Shown: in pieces, positions 51,220-63,577 of the stretch | Position numbering within the stretch: the first letter of the stretch is position 1 | How the letters are laid out: the number at the start of each line of letters is the position of its first letter | Source of the DNA: Puffinus mauretanicus | Lineage: Eukaryota; Chordata; Aves; Procellariiformes; Procellariidae | Length of the DNA: 64,000 nt | NCBI GenBank assembly: GCA_023333565.1 | Contig: JAJKFH010000209.1 | Location: 103,501 to 167,500, forward strand | Reading direction: 5' to 3' | Translations under genes and position numbers: made by a program | The notes under the pieces: generated by a model | Told to the model about the DNA's origin: nothing | Databases searched by the model: none | The model's input: the letters and a program-made list of their open reading frames with translations, nothing else

Positions 51220-52285
51220 GAGAATATAAAGGCAGTGATAGATATGATGAATCTTGACAAACTGAATGTTTTGTCTACGTCCTAATGACAAAACCATTAA
51301 GAGCCTGAGGTATTATGGCCTAACTGAAATCCTGAAAAGGTGATTAAACAAGCAGTTGAAAAACTTATGCAAACAGTATTTGTTAAAGGTTAGGCAGTCA
51401 TGAAACACTTCATGTGGTTTCTATCATAAATTGGTCCAAAGTCCAGTCCAATTTTGTATTTTCAGGGATGATATGGATGATGGGATAGGGAGGATGCAAA
51501 TTTCTGAGTGACAGAAAGCTGGGAGGGGCTGCAACCCTGTCACAAGTCAAGAGGCAAATTTGAAATGAACATAAAATTGTGATAAATGATTTAAAGTAAA
51601 TCATTGCAATTAAATTAGGACAAGAGTGAGTTTTTTATTTAGAAAACATCAATTCTGTAAGAACAAAGTGAAGATTACTGGTGGACTGATAGTTTTGTGG
51701 AGGAGGATCTAGAGATGCTGGGTACAATATCATGCTGTGATGCAAAAGAACTTTCATAATGGGCTACATAAATAACAGTATTTTATTTAGAGACTGTTAT
51801 ATTTTGAAAATATTTTCTCTCTTCTGTACAAATGATACCTTGAGCAGAAAAGGAAGAAGACACGGAAAATAAAAATAATAATTAGAGCTCTAGAAAACAT
51901 GCTATTTATACAGTCATTTTGGAAGAACATGGGTATGCTCAATCTAGAGACGAAATCACACAGAAATACCAGGCCACTTAAGTGTTCAAAGTTGTAGAAA
52001 TTCCTGAGTGGGTAAGAACTTTTCTTTATGTTTATTGGCAATGAGAAGCACTTGGGCTTAAATAGTCAAAACATAAAAAATTATATATTAGAACCCTCCC
52101 CCCTAACTTTAGAAAAGCAAAGCATTCAATGAGATTATTTAGGGAAATTGTGAAATATTTGTTGTTGGGCATTTTTAGACAACACAAACAAATGAGAAAT
52201 GTGAGGAATGATTGATGCCCTATTGCTGCAGGCAAATGGACAAGACAATCACATCAGGGTCCTTTCTTCTCTGTAAGATTCTGGA
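51220..52285 (+). mobile_element. Ancient CR1 LINE copy (plus strand)
   Basis: A heavily diverged CR1 runs in consensus order. It begins with the reverse-transcriptase region 'gcagtgatagatatgatgaa', 'tcttgacaaactgaatgttt' (like gtagatgtggtatatcttga, ctttagtaaggctttt). It continues with 'gaaagctgggaggggctgca' near 51516, 'atatcatgctgtgatgcaaa' near 51729, 'attagagctctagaaaacat' near 51881 and 'ccacttaagtgttcaa' near 51975. The ORF2 end lies near 52130-52180, and the 3' UTR end is 'gggtcctttcttctctgtaa'. Frames are thoroughly broken. It is far older than the copies at 7.4 and 26.8 kb. Confidence 0.82.
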
Positions 52286-53329
52286 AATTCCTGTTCACAT
52301 GGAAAACTCATAGGTTCAATTTAAAAAAATAGACTCAGAACAATAAAAAATATTTTCATGTTTTTGTTGTTGAAAAACATAGGATATAAAGCATGATCTT
52401 TGAAAGATTCTGTATTATTGTCCATTTTACTTCTTTCTAGGTTTTAGGTATTCCCAGAAATTACTTCATTATTTTATATTGGATTTCATAGATTTCTGTG
52501 AAATATTTGATGTACAAAAGGATAAAAAGAAAATAATTCCTACCATCATTGTTCCAGATTTTCAGATTTGACCTAGCTTTCCTTCCAATAATTCAGTCTT
52601 ATTTAAGATAATGTAGGCAGATATACACTTACTCCTATGTATAAAAAAAAGGAAAAAGAAAGCCCCAAATCCATATTGCTCAGAACTAAAAAGCAGTACG
52701 GGCATGTAATCTTAGCGATGTAACATACCAAGAGGATTGCTTCATCCTGCCAAATGTTTTTTTTCTAGGTTAATTTATGGAAGGAGTTCTTTGCAGTCTG
52801 CTCCTGTCCCCTAGTCCTTGAAAAGCAAGGGCACAGTTAATTGTAACAAGAACCACATATGCCACAAGACAGACCTTTGTATGTTGCTCTGAACCAACAG
52901 AACCAACGTCAGCTTGTGTCCCCAGGTTCTGGGGTTCATCAGTAGTAGGAGACCAAAAGAATCTTATTGGTCATCTGTCCTTTCTGGTAACTCTGTCTCT
53001 TGTTGGTCCTATTCATAAGATTTTGGATTGGAATAGACATAGCTTGCTGCAAGTTGTGATAATACTGTGCTCTGTCAATATTTCACATCAACACAAGGAT
53101 TCCGACTGACCATTTTTCCCCATTTTGATTGTGCTTCATATCAGATGAATACAATTAACTTTTTGCTTTTATCATATGAAGTTACAAGTTTATGATCAAA
53201 TATTTTAAATAAATCAGGTCAGTAATAATAGTAGTAAGATCAGCAATAGAAAACAAAAATGTGGTGCTTGTATATAAAAAGGAGAAAAACTATAATATAG
53301 GCATTACAAGCTTATTAGTCACATCTTAG
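52286..53329. other. Non-coding spacer between two ancient CR1 copies
   Basis: About 1 kb with no recognisable gene or repeat. It includes a strong but unpaired pyrimidine-tract acceptor ending in TCTAG at 52769 and an interval of somewhat higher GC at 52850-53050 that I cannot identify. Confidence 0.5.
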
Positions 53330-54255
53330 CAGCATGTAAAACAATAAAATTTGAAGAAAGTAATTTCATTCAGAGGACTAAAATGCTACAGCAGATTATG
53401 GAAGAGGATTGTACGAAACTAACTTAATTTCTCAAGAAATTATGGCAAATTTCATTTCTGTGGACTATAGGAAGGTATATGAAATGATGACACAAAATAT
53501 TAGTGAGACCACCATTTTAGTTGTGAAAGAGGAGTATGAGGCTGATTGTGTGGGTGTATGGTTAGATTTCCTTAAAAAGCAGTCTTGAGGCCAATCTTTT
53601 TTTAATATTTTACTAGTCATATTTGCAGAAAATGCAGCCTCCTTTTGAAATTTGTTAATAACACAAAGCTAGTATTGGAAACCAGTAATAATAAAGATGA
53701 TAATCAAAATATGGTGAAGAGTAAGGAGCAGAAGAACCTGCAGTGAGGTAGCAGTAAGAACTTAAATTAGTCTGGCATCTCATCAGTTAGAAGCAACTGA
53801 GGAAGAAGAGAAGGATGTGCTTGTACTGGGTGATTGCAGGATGACTGTTAGCCATGAATATAGTACAATTGTGAAAAAGAAAAAATGCAGCCCTAGAACG
53901 TGTCAGCTGAATTACTTCCAGTAGAGAAGGAAACATCAGTGCTACTTAAACCCCTGCTGAAGCCATATGGGGAATACACAACAAAATTCTGACCACTGAT
54001 TTTTAAGAAAGGTGCTGTGTATAAACAGTAATACAACAGGAAGGAGAAGAATTACTTTAGCTAGAAGATAATGTTGGCAGAAGAACAAATTCATACAATT
54101 AGACAATAATTCAAATCAGTATGAAAATTGAAAAATACATTCCTAACTGTTACAGTTGTAAAATTTTAGAATAACTTTCCAATCTTAGCAACAGGAGAAA
54201 AAAGCTAAATAATTTAAAAATAAAGCTCAGGAAACTTACAAAGGAATTGGAAAAT
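53330..54255 (+). mobile_element. Ancient CR1/L3-like LINE copy (plus strand)
   Basis: The sequence order matches an L3-like branch of CR1 ORF2. It starts with 'gaaactaacttaatttctca' (AKLTNLIS-type) and 'tggactataggaaggtatat' (the DF-KAFD region). Next come 'gaaatttgttaataacacaa' (KFADDTKL-type, near 53650), 'atcagttagaagcaactgag' near 53784, 'ggtgattgcaggatgactgt' near 53830, 'attacttccagtagagaagg' near 53912 and 'aagaattactttagctagaa' near 54047. The ORF2 end with 'gaataactttccaatc' lies near 54170. About 200 bp of consensus between 54000 and 54020 is missing. It is inactive, with many stops and indels. Confidence 0.8.
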
Positions 54256-55199
54256 GTAAAGGAGGCCCAGACCCCATGGTGTAGGAGTTTACGTCCAGCC
54301 ATGTGTGACTATACCACTATGTTTGACTAAGACTTAGATAAGAGCGGGTGCTCTCCAACTCCCTTTGTACAGAGCAACCATGAAACCGAAAGCCACCTCT
54401 GAATTTTTGAAAATTTTCCACATTTTCTGACATTGGAGGGTGGAATTGACTATATCTACATTTCTGTCATAATTTTATTTTTCATGTGCATTTGTTTAGA
54501 TAAGTTACCTAGAAATAGATGCAATTAACTCAATGGCTCTTCTAAGTGTTTCCACATCCTTGGTGCTGAATTCCCTAAATCTGCATTAGTTCACATGACA
54601 GTAACTCTGTATTGCCTCATAGTACAGAACCTACTCTATTTTAGAAGGATCTCTGGCTACTCTGTGAAGAAACTGGTAACGATGAAACTATTTTTATTGA
54701 CTAAATTTTAAATACCTGCTTTTGCCATTATAACATTCTGTAGTTGAATCAGTTATGTCTGCTTAAAATACTTTAAAGTTTAGTATTCTTTTTGAAGATG
54801 ATTTATTAAAGAGTGTGAATCAATAGAATTATCCATGCCTAAAGCCAAAAATGTTCTTAAGTGCTATCATTGCTTGGAGTCTTCTTTTTCTATGCGCAAT
54901 CTCTTCAAAATAATCCTTTTTTTTCCTGCCCCATGGTATGCTGATTTCACTGCTTATCATCGTACTCATTCTTCTCTTATCCTTTATACTTCTGTATATT
55001 TACCCAGGTATTGACTTAAGCATTGAGAATAAACTTTGTGGAAGGCATTTTAATTTCTATTTGTTGTTATAACGCTTCATAAAGTGGCGTTCTAGTCCAA
55101 GACTCATGATGATACAAACTTATAAAAATATTATGAAGTATTTTAAGGAAAGATGTAGTTCATGAAAGAAGGTCCTTGATTTCATTGATCCTCACATGA
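54256..55199. other. Non-coding stretch, nothing recognisable
   Basis: No gene or repeat is identified. A long pyrimidine tract ends in CAG at 55007, abutting GTATTG, an acceptor with a poor donor. It has the layout of a weak recursive splice site. Confidence 0.5.
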
Positions 55200-55255
55200 A
55201 CAGGAGGGTTAGACAAGATGACCTCCAATGGTCCCTTCCAACGTCAACCAGGTCA
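55200..55255 (+). mobile_element. CR1 LINE 3' UTR scrap (plus strand)
   Basis: 'aggagggttagacaagatga' followed by 'cctccaatggtcccttccaa' and 'cgtcaacca' is the CR1 3' UTR signature (ggttggactagatgacctcc, aggtcccttccaacc). Only about 55 bp is recognisable and the terminal octamers are lost or diverged. Confidence 0.8.
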
Positions 55256-56111
55256 TAGCTATGGTCATACATAGGTAGCTTTTAATCCCCATGGGTGTTG
55301 TATGAGGATCATCCTAAGAAATGCGCATTCCATTCTTCTAATATTAGAAGATTTCTGAGACAGCAGCAGGGGTAGTGTTTCTTGTTAGATTCCCTACTAC
55401 AAGTTTTTTTTTTCTTTAATGGACCTTTGGCACAGAAGAAGAAAAGCTATCAATGAAGTATCTTCCTAATGGTAATTTTGTTAGCTAGAAGTGATGAAGG
55501 GGACAAAGGAGAAGATAGCCTATGACAGTAATTCTCAGCACCTCTGTTTTTCCTGGAATTTCGTTTTCAATCCTTAATTTGGTGCTTCATATAGATTTTT
55601 TTTCTGTTATCTCAGTGTAATAAATATACTGAGAAAGAATTTCTTTTCCCAGCTGCATCACTGTACCACAACGGTTTCTTTAGACTAGTGGTTATTTCAG
55701 AAGCAAGCAAGACAAAACAAAACAGATGATTTGAAGTAAATGCTATTGAGGTCTCTATTATATAAAGGATAGATGATTTCTACTATGACCAGGTGTGCAT
55801 CCCTGTTTCCCATCATATTCGATTTTCCTTTCCTTCCCTTGATGGAGGTTTTTCTGTATAGCTGTACTATAGTATCACCTGAAGGTTGACTTTTATCTTA
55901 ACATATCTGAAATGCCTCAGAAAAGATATTCAAAATGGGATTATACTGACTGAGAATACCTAAGAAAACATATTGTTATAACCTTAATTTGATAGCTGAT
56001 ATAGAAGGTAGAGATATTATGACCTAGAAAAATTCTTAGTTTAAACATTTATCCATCTTCTAATCTCTGAATGTATTCCTGTTAAGAAACACTGCCTCAG
56101 TCATATGAGTT

Positions 56112-56210
56112 AAATGAAAAACAAAAAAAACTCAAACAAAACCCACAAAAAAATCCCAACAAACAAACAAACAAAAAACAAAAAGAGAAGGAAGAAAAAG
56201 AAAAAAAAAA
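56112..56210 (+). repeat. A-rich/CAAA low-complexity tract
   Basis: About 100 bases of A with interspersed C, then G, including three consecutive CAAA units and a terminal A10. Purine-rich at its 3' end. Simple repeat. Confidence 0.9.
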
Positions 56211-56619
56211 GTATGTTTCTTGAATGACTCCTCATAATTTATTTTAATTTCTTCCCAGATTGCCAAGAATGCTCTGTCCTAGATTGGGATTATATCTGAT
56301 ATATCACATCTCGTTTTAATCGGAAAAGGAGCCAAGATTAGGCTTATAGTGCAAATCATCTTATACTCCATATAGATAAAATACAGACAATCTAAATGTG
56401 AATAGGCCATGTGAGATACATAAGTATTTTGTGAGGCATAAATAAAGAACATGGTGAAAAGGCATTTAAAAAAAAATAATAAAAACATATGCACTAGTTT
56501 CTAAAGCAATTGCATGCCCACCATCTACTATTTGTCTTAGCAGAACTCTTCTGACAAATCACCTTTACTATAGTGATCCAGGTGAAGAAATACTTGAGTG
56601 TTTCTCAACACTCTGAAAG

Positions 56620-56659
56620 TTCTGAAACTGCGCTGCTGGTTCTGAAGCTGTGTTGTTGG
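56620..56659 (+). repeat. Tandem duplication of a 20-bp unit
   Basis: Two adjacent copies, TTCTGAAACTGCGCTGCTGG and TTCTGAAGCTGTGTTGTTGG, differ at four positions, all transitions (A/G or C/T), three of them C to T. It lies in a patch of higher GC than the surroundings. Confidence 0.8.
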
Positions 56660-59070
56660 TTAGGTCTTCATACTGAGTCAGTATTCTGGAGTACTCAAGC
56701 CAGTGGACTGAAGAGGATTCAGAACTCAAACTGCAAGAACTACGGTAAATCTAATGGAGAATGGTCATTTTATAATCTGTTTCTGCTTATTCCTAAAATA
56801 TGTTCGTAAATATTTCAGACATCCGCCACCCTGAAATTATAACTGGTATTATCTTTGGTTCCTAGAAGAAGTCTATGCTCTGGATGTTGTTTTGAAATGG
56901 GTTCAAGAGCTATTAGCATAATGTGCCTTTTCTTTACTATTTCATAATAATAATTCATTAACTTTAAACCTCAAGAACTGGACTTGTGTGCATTTGTGCG
57001 TGTGTGTGTATTTATTATTTTCGCATGTATAAAAATATTATGTATATATACAGTATATCTATATGGATGTGTGTATGAATACAGTCACCAGGATCACATT
57101 TTGAGGCTAAATAGACACTGTAAGTGGATTGATCCTACTGAGACTGAACTTATGTTTAAGTTTTCTGGAAGCAAGATAATATCTGTCACATGCAAATCTT
57201 TGATATTGACAAGCACAAGTTTTATACATTTATTTGATTTTAATTCAATGTTGAGATACATATATCACATTATCAACCTCCTGAAATCCCAAGGAAGGCT
57301 ACGTATGCTCACCAGACAGTAATATCTAATGGAAGAGGATTACTAGAGTTACATTTTCTAAACTGTAATTGGTCAGAGAAATTATCCAGACGACTTGAAA
57401 CTGATCACTGAACATTTAGTTTTTCATTACTAATGGGAGTCATCATCATGCATTGAAATTTGTATTCAGGTTCTAAAACAGCAGATTTTCAAATGTGCTG
57501 AATACAATAGTTTAATTATCAAAATGACATAAAATTAACAATTTGTACAATGTGCATCTCTAACACATTTGTATTTCTGTTAATCTAGGTTCTGTCAAAA
57601 GTATAGGTAGACCCAACCAAGCTATTGTTCCCATGCGATAAATCTCAGACAGTGGCTGTCATCTGGAAGATTATATTCACATTTTCCTCTTATTGAAAAT
57701 TGACTACAGTTACATCAGACAGTACTGTGGAACTGAGTTTATTAAAGCAGTTTTTTATAATAATGGAAAAAAATACACAAGATTTAAATGAGTTTGTTTT
57801 TTTTTTAATGTATGTCATGGTAAGTCTCACAGTTATACACTGTATCCTGTGCTTGGACTTTAGCTAATTGAATGGTAAATATTAAAATTCTACTTTCATT
57901 TACAGCTGTAGTAAGGTGAGACAGCTGCACAGCCCCCACATGCATTGAGAACAGAATTTGACCCACAGAATTCTGCAGGTGTTATATCCAGAAAAAGTGC
58001 TTGCAAAAAGAGTATTTATTGACCATGTATGATCAATGAATTTCTAATTTTTCTTTTCTTGGCAAAAGAAAGTTACTCCAGCTGTTGCTTATAGAAAAGC
58101 AAGCCAAATTTTATATTGTCGTTCAATTGCTTCTGTACAAGTCTTTGTAAAGTTCTGGCTACAAAGTCTTTACAATTGGTGATGGTGCAAAAAACTGAAA
58201 AACAGAATTTCATTTTCAGTTTCCATACGAAGTCTGAAGTGTTAGAAAGTGTATTCATTTCAATTACAAATAGAGAAAAAGTGTGGATGGAGTCAAAGAG
58301 AAAATAAAGATGGAACCCAGCAAATGTCACTTTGTATTGTAACTTTTGAACTAAAATTGCAACTTAGCATGAGAGCTTGTGCAAGCTATCTAAACCTGAA
58401 AGAAGCAAGAATAATAGTACTTATACAGTGCTTTTTACTTTCAAATTGCCCTATAAACATAGGGGATACAATGTTTTCCCTGTAAGCTTAGCTCAGAATG
58501 CTATACAGTGTATTGATACTTTTATTTCAGAGTATGTACGTGATTAATGTGGGGACAGAACTTTTACTGATTAAACTTAGTGATCATGTATATAAAGCAT
58601 GGAGATATCTATAAAAGTAATCTTTATTAACGCAAAAAAAATTACTATTATCTGAAACTCAGGCAGTCAGTATCTGCTATAATCCAAACCTTTTCTCTTT
58701 TAAGTTTCTTCAAAACATCTTGATTTCAGAAGGGTCAGGATCAGTGCATTCATTAATATAACAAAAAATATGTCTATCAATCATACACCTAGTATGTTTG
58801 TGTGCAAGGCCACAACTTCCTGGGCAAATTTTCAGTTTACTGCAAAAGACACCAGACTGATTGAGAGAGATTTCAAGTTCATAGTTTAGACTTTTTAAAC
58901 TATTTTCAAATGTATCCTGTTTTTCCTAATTTTTATATTTTCTCTTGTTTTTTAGAAAGGACATTTCACAGTCTGCTCTAAGGGCTCATATATTCCATCA
59001 AAGCAGGCGGGGACTGTATGATGTATGTTTATTAGCTTCAGAAGCACATCTGTGAGCTCAGATTGGATGA

Positions 59071-59104
59071 AAGGTCATAAACACAATGAATGTTGCTAGG
59101 TAAC
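59071..59104. promoter_or_regulatory. RFX-type X-box next to a nuclear-receptor half-site
   Basis: GTTGCTAGGTAAC (59092-59104) closely matches the RFX X-box consensus (GTTGCC-ATGG-(C/T)AAC type). An AAGGTCA half-site (SF-1/ERR/ROR type) lies 14 bp upstream at 59071-59077. Both sit in a non-repetitive, more balanced 150-bp patch. The X-box match is strong for an unguided find, but no gene start is nearby, so a distal enhancer is the most likely role if it is real. Confidence 0.35.
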
Positions 59105-59838
59105 AGTGCCTTTTAGTCAATTTAGTTGTGAAAATGAAAGGTTTTTTTGTACAAAGATAGGCTATTTGGATAGTACAATGAACAGTCACTTTATTTTGAT
59201 CTTCAGTGCTGTAATTTTAAAATAACAAACCTTTTTCCCTTGAGAAAAAAAAAATCACATTTTCTCTATTTACAATGTACTTTACTGGAAAAAATTCAAA
59301 GTCATAATAAAAATGAAAGCTGAGAGGAAATTATGATTGTACCTGATTAATGAAAGAATCATTTTTGTTACTTGTAGTGGCTTTTCAATTCAAAGTGAGA
59401 AATATTAATCATTAAGGAGCATAAGGATATCTACTGAAACACTGTAAAACCTAGAGTGGTGCAAAAGAGTGATAAAACAACAAACCTTTTCCTCTTTAAA
59501 AACATTTGCTTTTTCAACCAAACTCTCTACATGAAAGCAATCACTGTGCTTTTGAGGGATCTTGACCCTTGTATTCTTTAAAAGGATTAACCTAAAAGAA
59601 AACAAACTTTTACTAATGCAGTAGGACTGAGAGTTTGTGTCTGCCAGTTGGATGAGCGATACAATACTAGGTTTGCAGATTGATGTAACTAAATGCAAAG
59701 GGTTTTTTTTTTTGGTCAAGGATTGCATTATTTTTATGGATTTTTAAAACCATATGATTTCATATTGGAGATAGTAATTTTATGCAATGGCTACTTAACG
59801 TCAAAAGAAAAACTGCTCTGAGAGGAGGAACTTGAGCT

Positions 59839-59862
59839 CATTAGTCTCACTTGAGACTAATG
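59839..59862. repeat. Hairpin with 11-bp perfect arms and 2-base centre
   Basis: CATTAGTCTCA (59839-59849) and its exact reverse complement TGAGACTAATG (59852-59862) are separated only by CT. Rarely expected by chance at this spacing. No flanking element explains it. Confidence 0.85.
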
Positions 59863-62175
59863 TGAGGTGAGAATTTAATTTATGCTCTATATTTTTGTGC
59901 AATGACTCAAGCCAACTTCAATAGCAGGGAATAGTATAATCAAATTCAAGATAATTTGTCTGTTTGCTCAAGTTGTTCCTTGATATATTAGTTCCCATGA
60001 GTAAAAAGATATAAAATATATTAATATGTTTGAATAGTGCCATAAAAATTTAACAACAAATTGTGATGAGGTATATATCTGGATGAAGGCAGTGTAGTTA
60101 CAGCAATTTATGCATCAGCTCCTTACTTGATATAACCTGATGCGCTGAAAAAGCTATCACAATTTAAAATTGCAAACAGTAGGATGATGTCTATGATATC
60201 TGTAAAGTTCTTCTCTTAGTGGCACGCTTGTCATGTGATCTGGCCTTGATTTGAAGGGCTTCTGCAGAGTCTAGATCCTTTGTGAGTAGTGGCTACAACT
60301 CCCTCTGCTTGTTTTAATAACTGCTTCTTCAATTGCTGGTTATCATCTGCTTCTATTATCATCTCATATTTTGAATAAAAATACACTTTTAGATTTCAAA
60401 GGTTGCTATTTATTTTAATCCTTGAAATATCATTAGGCATTGACATAGATATAGAAATGTCTGCACTCTGCATCATCCCAGCCAAGAGTTCTCATAACAT
60501 CTGTTAGTTTAATTCTAGAACACATAAATAAATTATGCTTGTCAACTCACTGTGACTTTTTTACCCTATGATAGACTTGTAACTGCAATTAATTTTGTTC
60601 AAAATGATTGAACATTTTGGAAAAGAGTGTTTGGAAAGAAGTAGATATTATACCTCTACATCATTGGTGATACTCAATGGTATAGTATTCTGATTCCCTA
60701 CTAATCCCACCCCTCCCCTGAGGTTGATTCTGTCTGACAATATCACACTAGCTATTCATTAGCAGTTCAAGTCAAGGAAGATATTTCAGATATTTCTAAA
60801 AGTAAGACGATGCAGGGCTGAATGCCTAATAGGTGTCCAGTGAAGCTGCATGCATTTCATTATCTTGTTATCAACATGTTTGCTAATGAAGGAAAACTTT
60901 TTTTAAATGAAATTGATTTGACCAAGGGTGAGGTACTAGCTCCAACAAATTATAGTATGATCATAATCTCATCTCAGTCCTACTAAGAGTCCAGGGATAT
61001 TTATGGCTGTTAGCTCTCGTTTTCCAAATGGTTTTTGTGTTATCGATGAATTCTACAATTTGTAGCTACTTACTAAACTCTATTAAATATAAATTTTAGT
61101 ATGATAAAACATTTGTCTACTTGTCTGTAATTTTAGAGTTACTTAATATCAAAACAGTCCTTGTCAAAATATATGAGATAAAGTTAATCTGAATATGTGA
61201 GATAACTGAACCACAAAAACATGTTGTTCATTAAAGACAGATTCAAGTATAATGTCAGAAATGTGAACTGTTCTGTTGGAATCCTGAGGAATATTAGTAC
61301 TGATAAAAGATTGTTCCAGTAGTGCCTTCTTTCTGAGAGCAAAAGTCATACATCCTTTGGAAACCAGTTTTAGTGTATAAATTTCCTCAGAGTTAAAATA
61401 TGAAGGTTATTTCCAAGTTGGCCTAAACTTTCTGGTAAATTAGAGATATTAGAGTCAACAAACTTAGTGTTCTTGTTCTTATAAGTTAGATTATGTGCTT
61501 TATTACATCAATTACCCAGTTGTGTTTTCTTTAGTGAGGTTGGCTCATCTGAATTTGGCTTCACAGTAATTTTTTCACGTATAATGCTCAAAAACATGAA
61601 CATAGTTCAAAACCTCATTTTAGCTATGAAATTTTATAATAGAAAAAAATCTTCTATTTGATCTCTATAATGAATCAGATTCCATAAAAATCACTCACTC
61701 ACAAAATGATTGAATAAAAAATATTGTATGATGTTAACAAAATTATTAAATGTTTATCGGAACAGATTGATAGAATGACAAACTAAGGCTTGAAAGAATG
61801 TTCTCCATAAACTGGAGATAATATGATGTTCTACCCAAAACAAGCCATAACATTTCCTTGAATGAATTCTTACTGCAAGTGCAGTGACTGTGGTTAGACT
61901 CGTGACTTTCAGAAAGGAGAGTCCTCCTTGTCTTAAAATGTTCTGTGCTGGAAAATTAGCTGTTCTAAAGGTTGATTATCTTCACTGCTACTTTTCCAGT
62001 TACAGCTGTTTTAAATACAGAGGTAACATGGTTGACTCCTTTCTCTTTGATATTCTTTTCTGTATACATTCAAGTATTATTTTAGCCACTATAGGCTCCT
62101 ATTAGATACTTGGCAATGTTACTGTTCACATTGTACTCACCTCTAACCCTCATGACACTCTTTCTGTCATGCCAG

Positions 62176-62265
62176 GAAAAGTGTTTGTGCAGATGTATAG
62201 TAATCTGGAATGGGAAACTGATCTGGCAGAAGAGCAGCCAATGGGAAAAAGTCAAGGAAGAGGGG
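62176..62265 (+). other. Candidate 30-codon phase-0 exon
   Basis: A pyrimidine-rich tract ending in TGCCAG at 62175 and a GTAAGA donor at 62266 bracket 90 nt that are open in frame (it includes IWNGKLIWQKSSQWEKVKEE). The length is a multiple of three. The surrounding frame runs from an ATG at 62110 to 62331, and the opposite strand is open as well, which weakens the case. No domain is recognised. Confidence 0.2.
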
Positions 62266-63376
62266 GTAAGAGGAAGGAGAGGGACAAAGTGGCAAGATAG
62301 GGAATGTTTTTCCACTGTACCACGAATTTAAGTTAATAGTGAACTGTAGGCTTAACCTCATCATTACACTACAATACAATGAAGATTTACACTCAGATGA
62401 TTGTTTATTCTGATTCTTGCCAGCCTTCATAAAATTCAGTGATTCTAAAGAGAAAGATCATTCCTCACAGAAGTGATTGTGTCATATTCTGTAGCAGTAT
62501 TTTAGATGCTAGGGAATATTTACTTGTGAAAACATTGCTGACTCTGGACCATCAAATGAATAAACAGGAGTTTTGTAAACAACCTCCCAGATTCAGCAAA
62601 ATACTTTTGCCTTAAATTTCAAAACCAGTTTTTTTCACAATAAGGTGCCATTAAGGTTAAATACAGGAAAACATTTTACTACCAAAGCAGTTTACTTTCT
62701 CATTTGTCCAATAGGCAATCTTTCAATATTTACTACATGGGTTTATTAATTTAATTGCAAAAGTATCACTGTTCTGCTATCATATGATGCTCGTGGTTGC
62801 AGCTATAACTGGAGAAAATAACAATTAATCTGATGGGCAATTGGTCTACTTAATATTAGGGTGAGTCTAGAATTCTGTGGATGGATGTCTGTCCTTTTTG
62901 TGTTGGATTCAGTAGGCATTGAGACTACCTATTCCTAATTCTTATGGTTATATTGTTCTTCTGTTGTGCAGTACATTCTGAGACACTAGCACAGAAATAA
63001 GATTCTTCAATTTCCGTAAGGTGTTATCACGCAATGTAAATTCTACGGCTTTACTCACTGACAGTTTCAAGATTGCTTTCTAATCCCATCTTTCAGCCAA
63101 AGAATGGCTGTAACATATTAGCGTTGGCTTTCAACTTATTAGCCTCAGAGGAATACTGCAAAACATAGATACTACTAAAGATTGACATTTACCACTTCAA
63201 CAGTTAAAAGCTAAAAATATGGTTTCCATTTCTTGCATCAAGGCAAATAATACTTAAAACCAGAATTCTTATATATTCAAGAGATATATCAAGAATTTTC
63301 AAGGCTGAAAACTAAATTTCTATTAAAGTCTTGCAGTGTTAATACTTCTTAATGCAGAAAATACTGCCTGTAGAAT

Positions 63377-63577
63377 ATGAAAAGAAGCACAAAATTGGAC
63401 TTTGTTCTCTGCTTCCTCACACTTCTCCCTTCGTTCCTTTCAGTGATCGTAAGTAGAAGTCAGCCTTTAGATGAACTTTTCAGGATGAAGGAAGGGAGAA
63501 CAACATTAAATCATTATTACAATTTATGTTTGTATTTCTCTAATTCTATTACTATACTCTTTGTGAATAAAAACTAG
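63377..63577 (+). other. Signal-peptide-like 66-codon open frame
   Basis: From an ATG, the frame begins MKRSTKLD, followed by a hydrophobic core (FVLCFLTLLPSFLSVIVS) and then polar residues (RSQPLDELFRMKEGR). That is the n-, h- and c-region layout of a secretory signal peptide. However, the hydrophobic stretch is encoded by a pyrimidine-rich splice-acceptor-like tract ending in CAG at 63443, with GTAAGT six bases on, so the hydrophobicity may simply reflect T/C-rich codons. I recognise no secreted protein. Confidence 0.12.
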
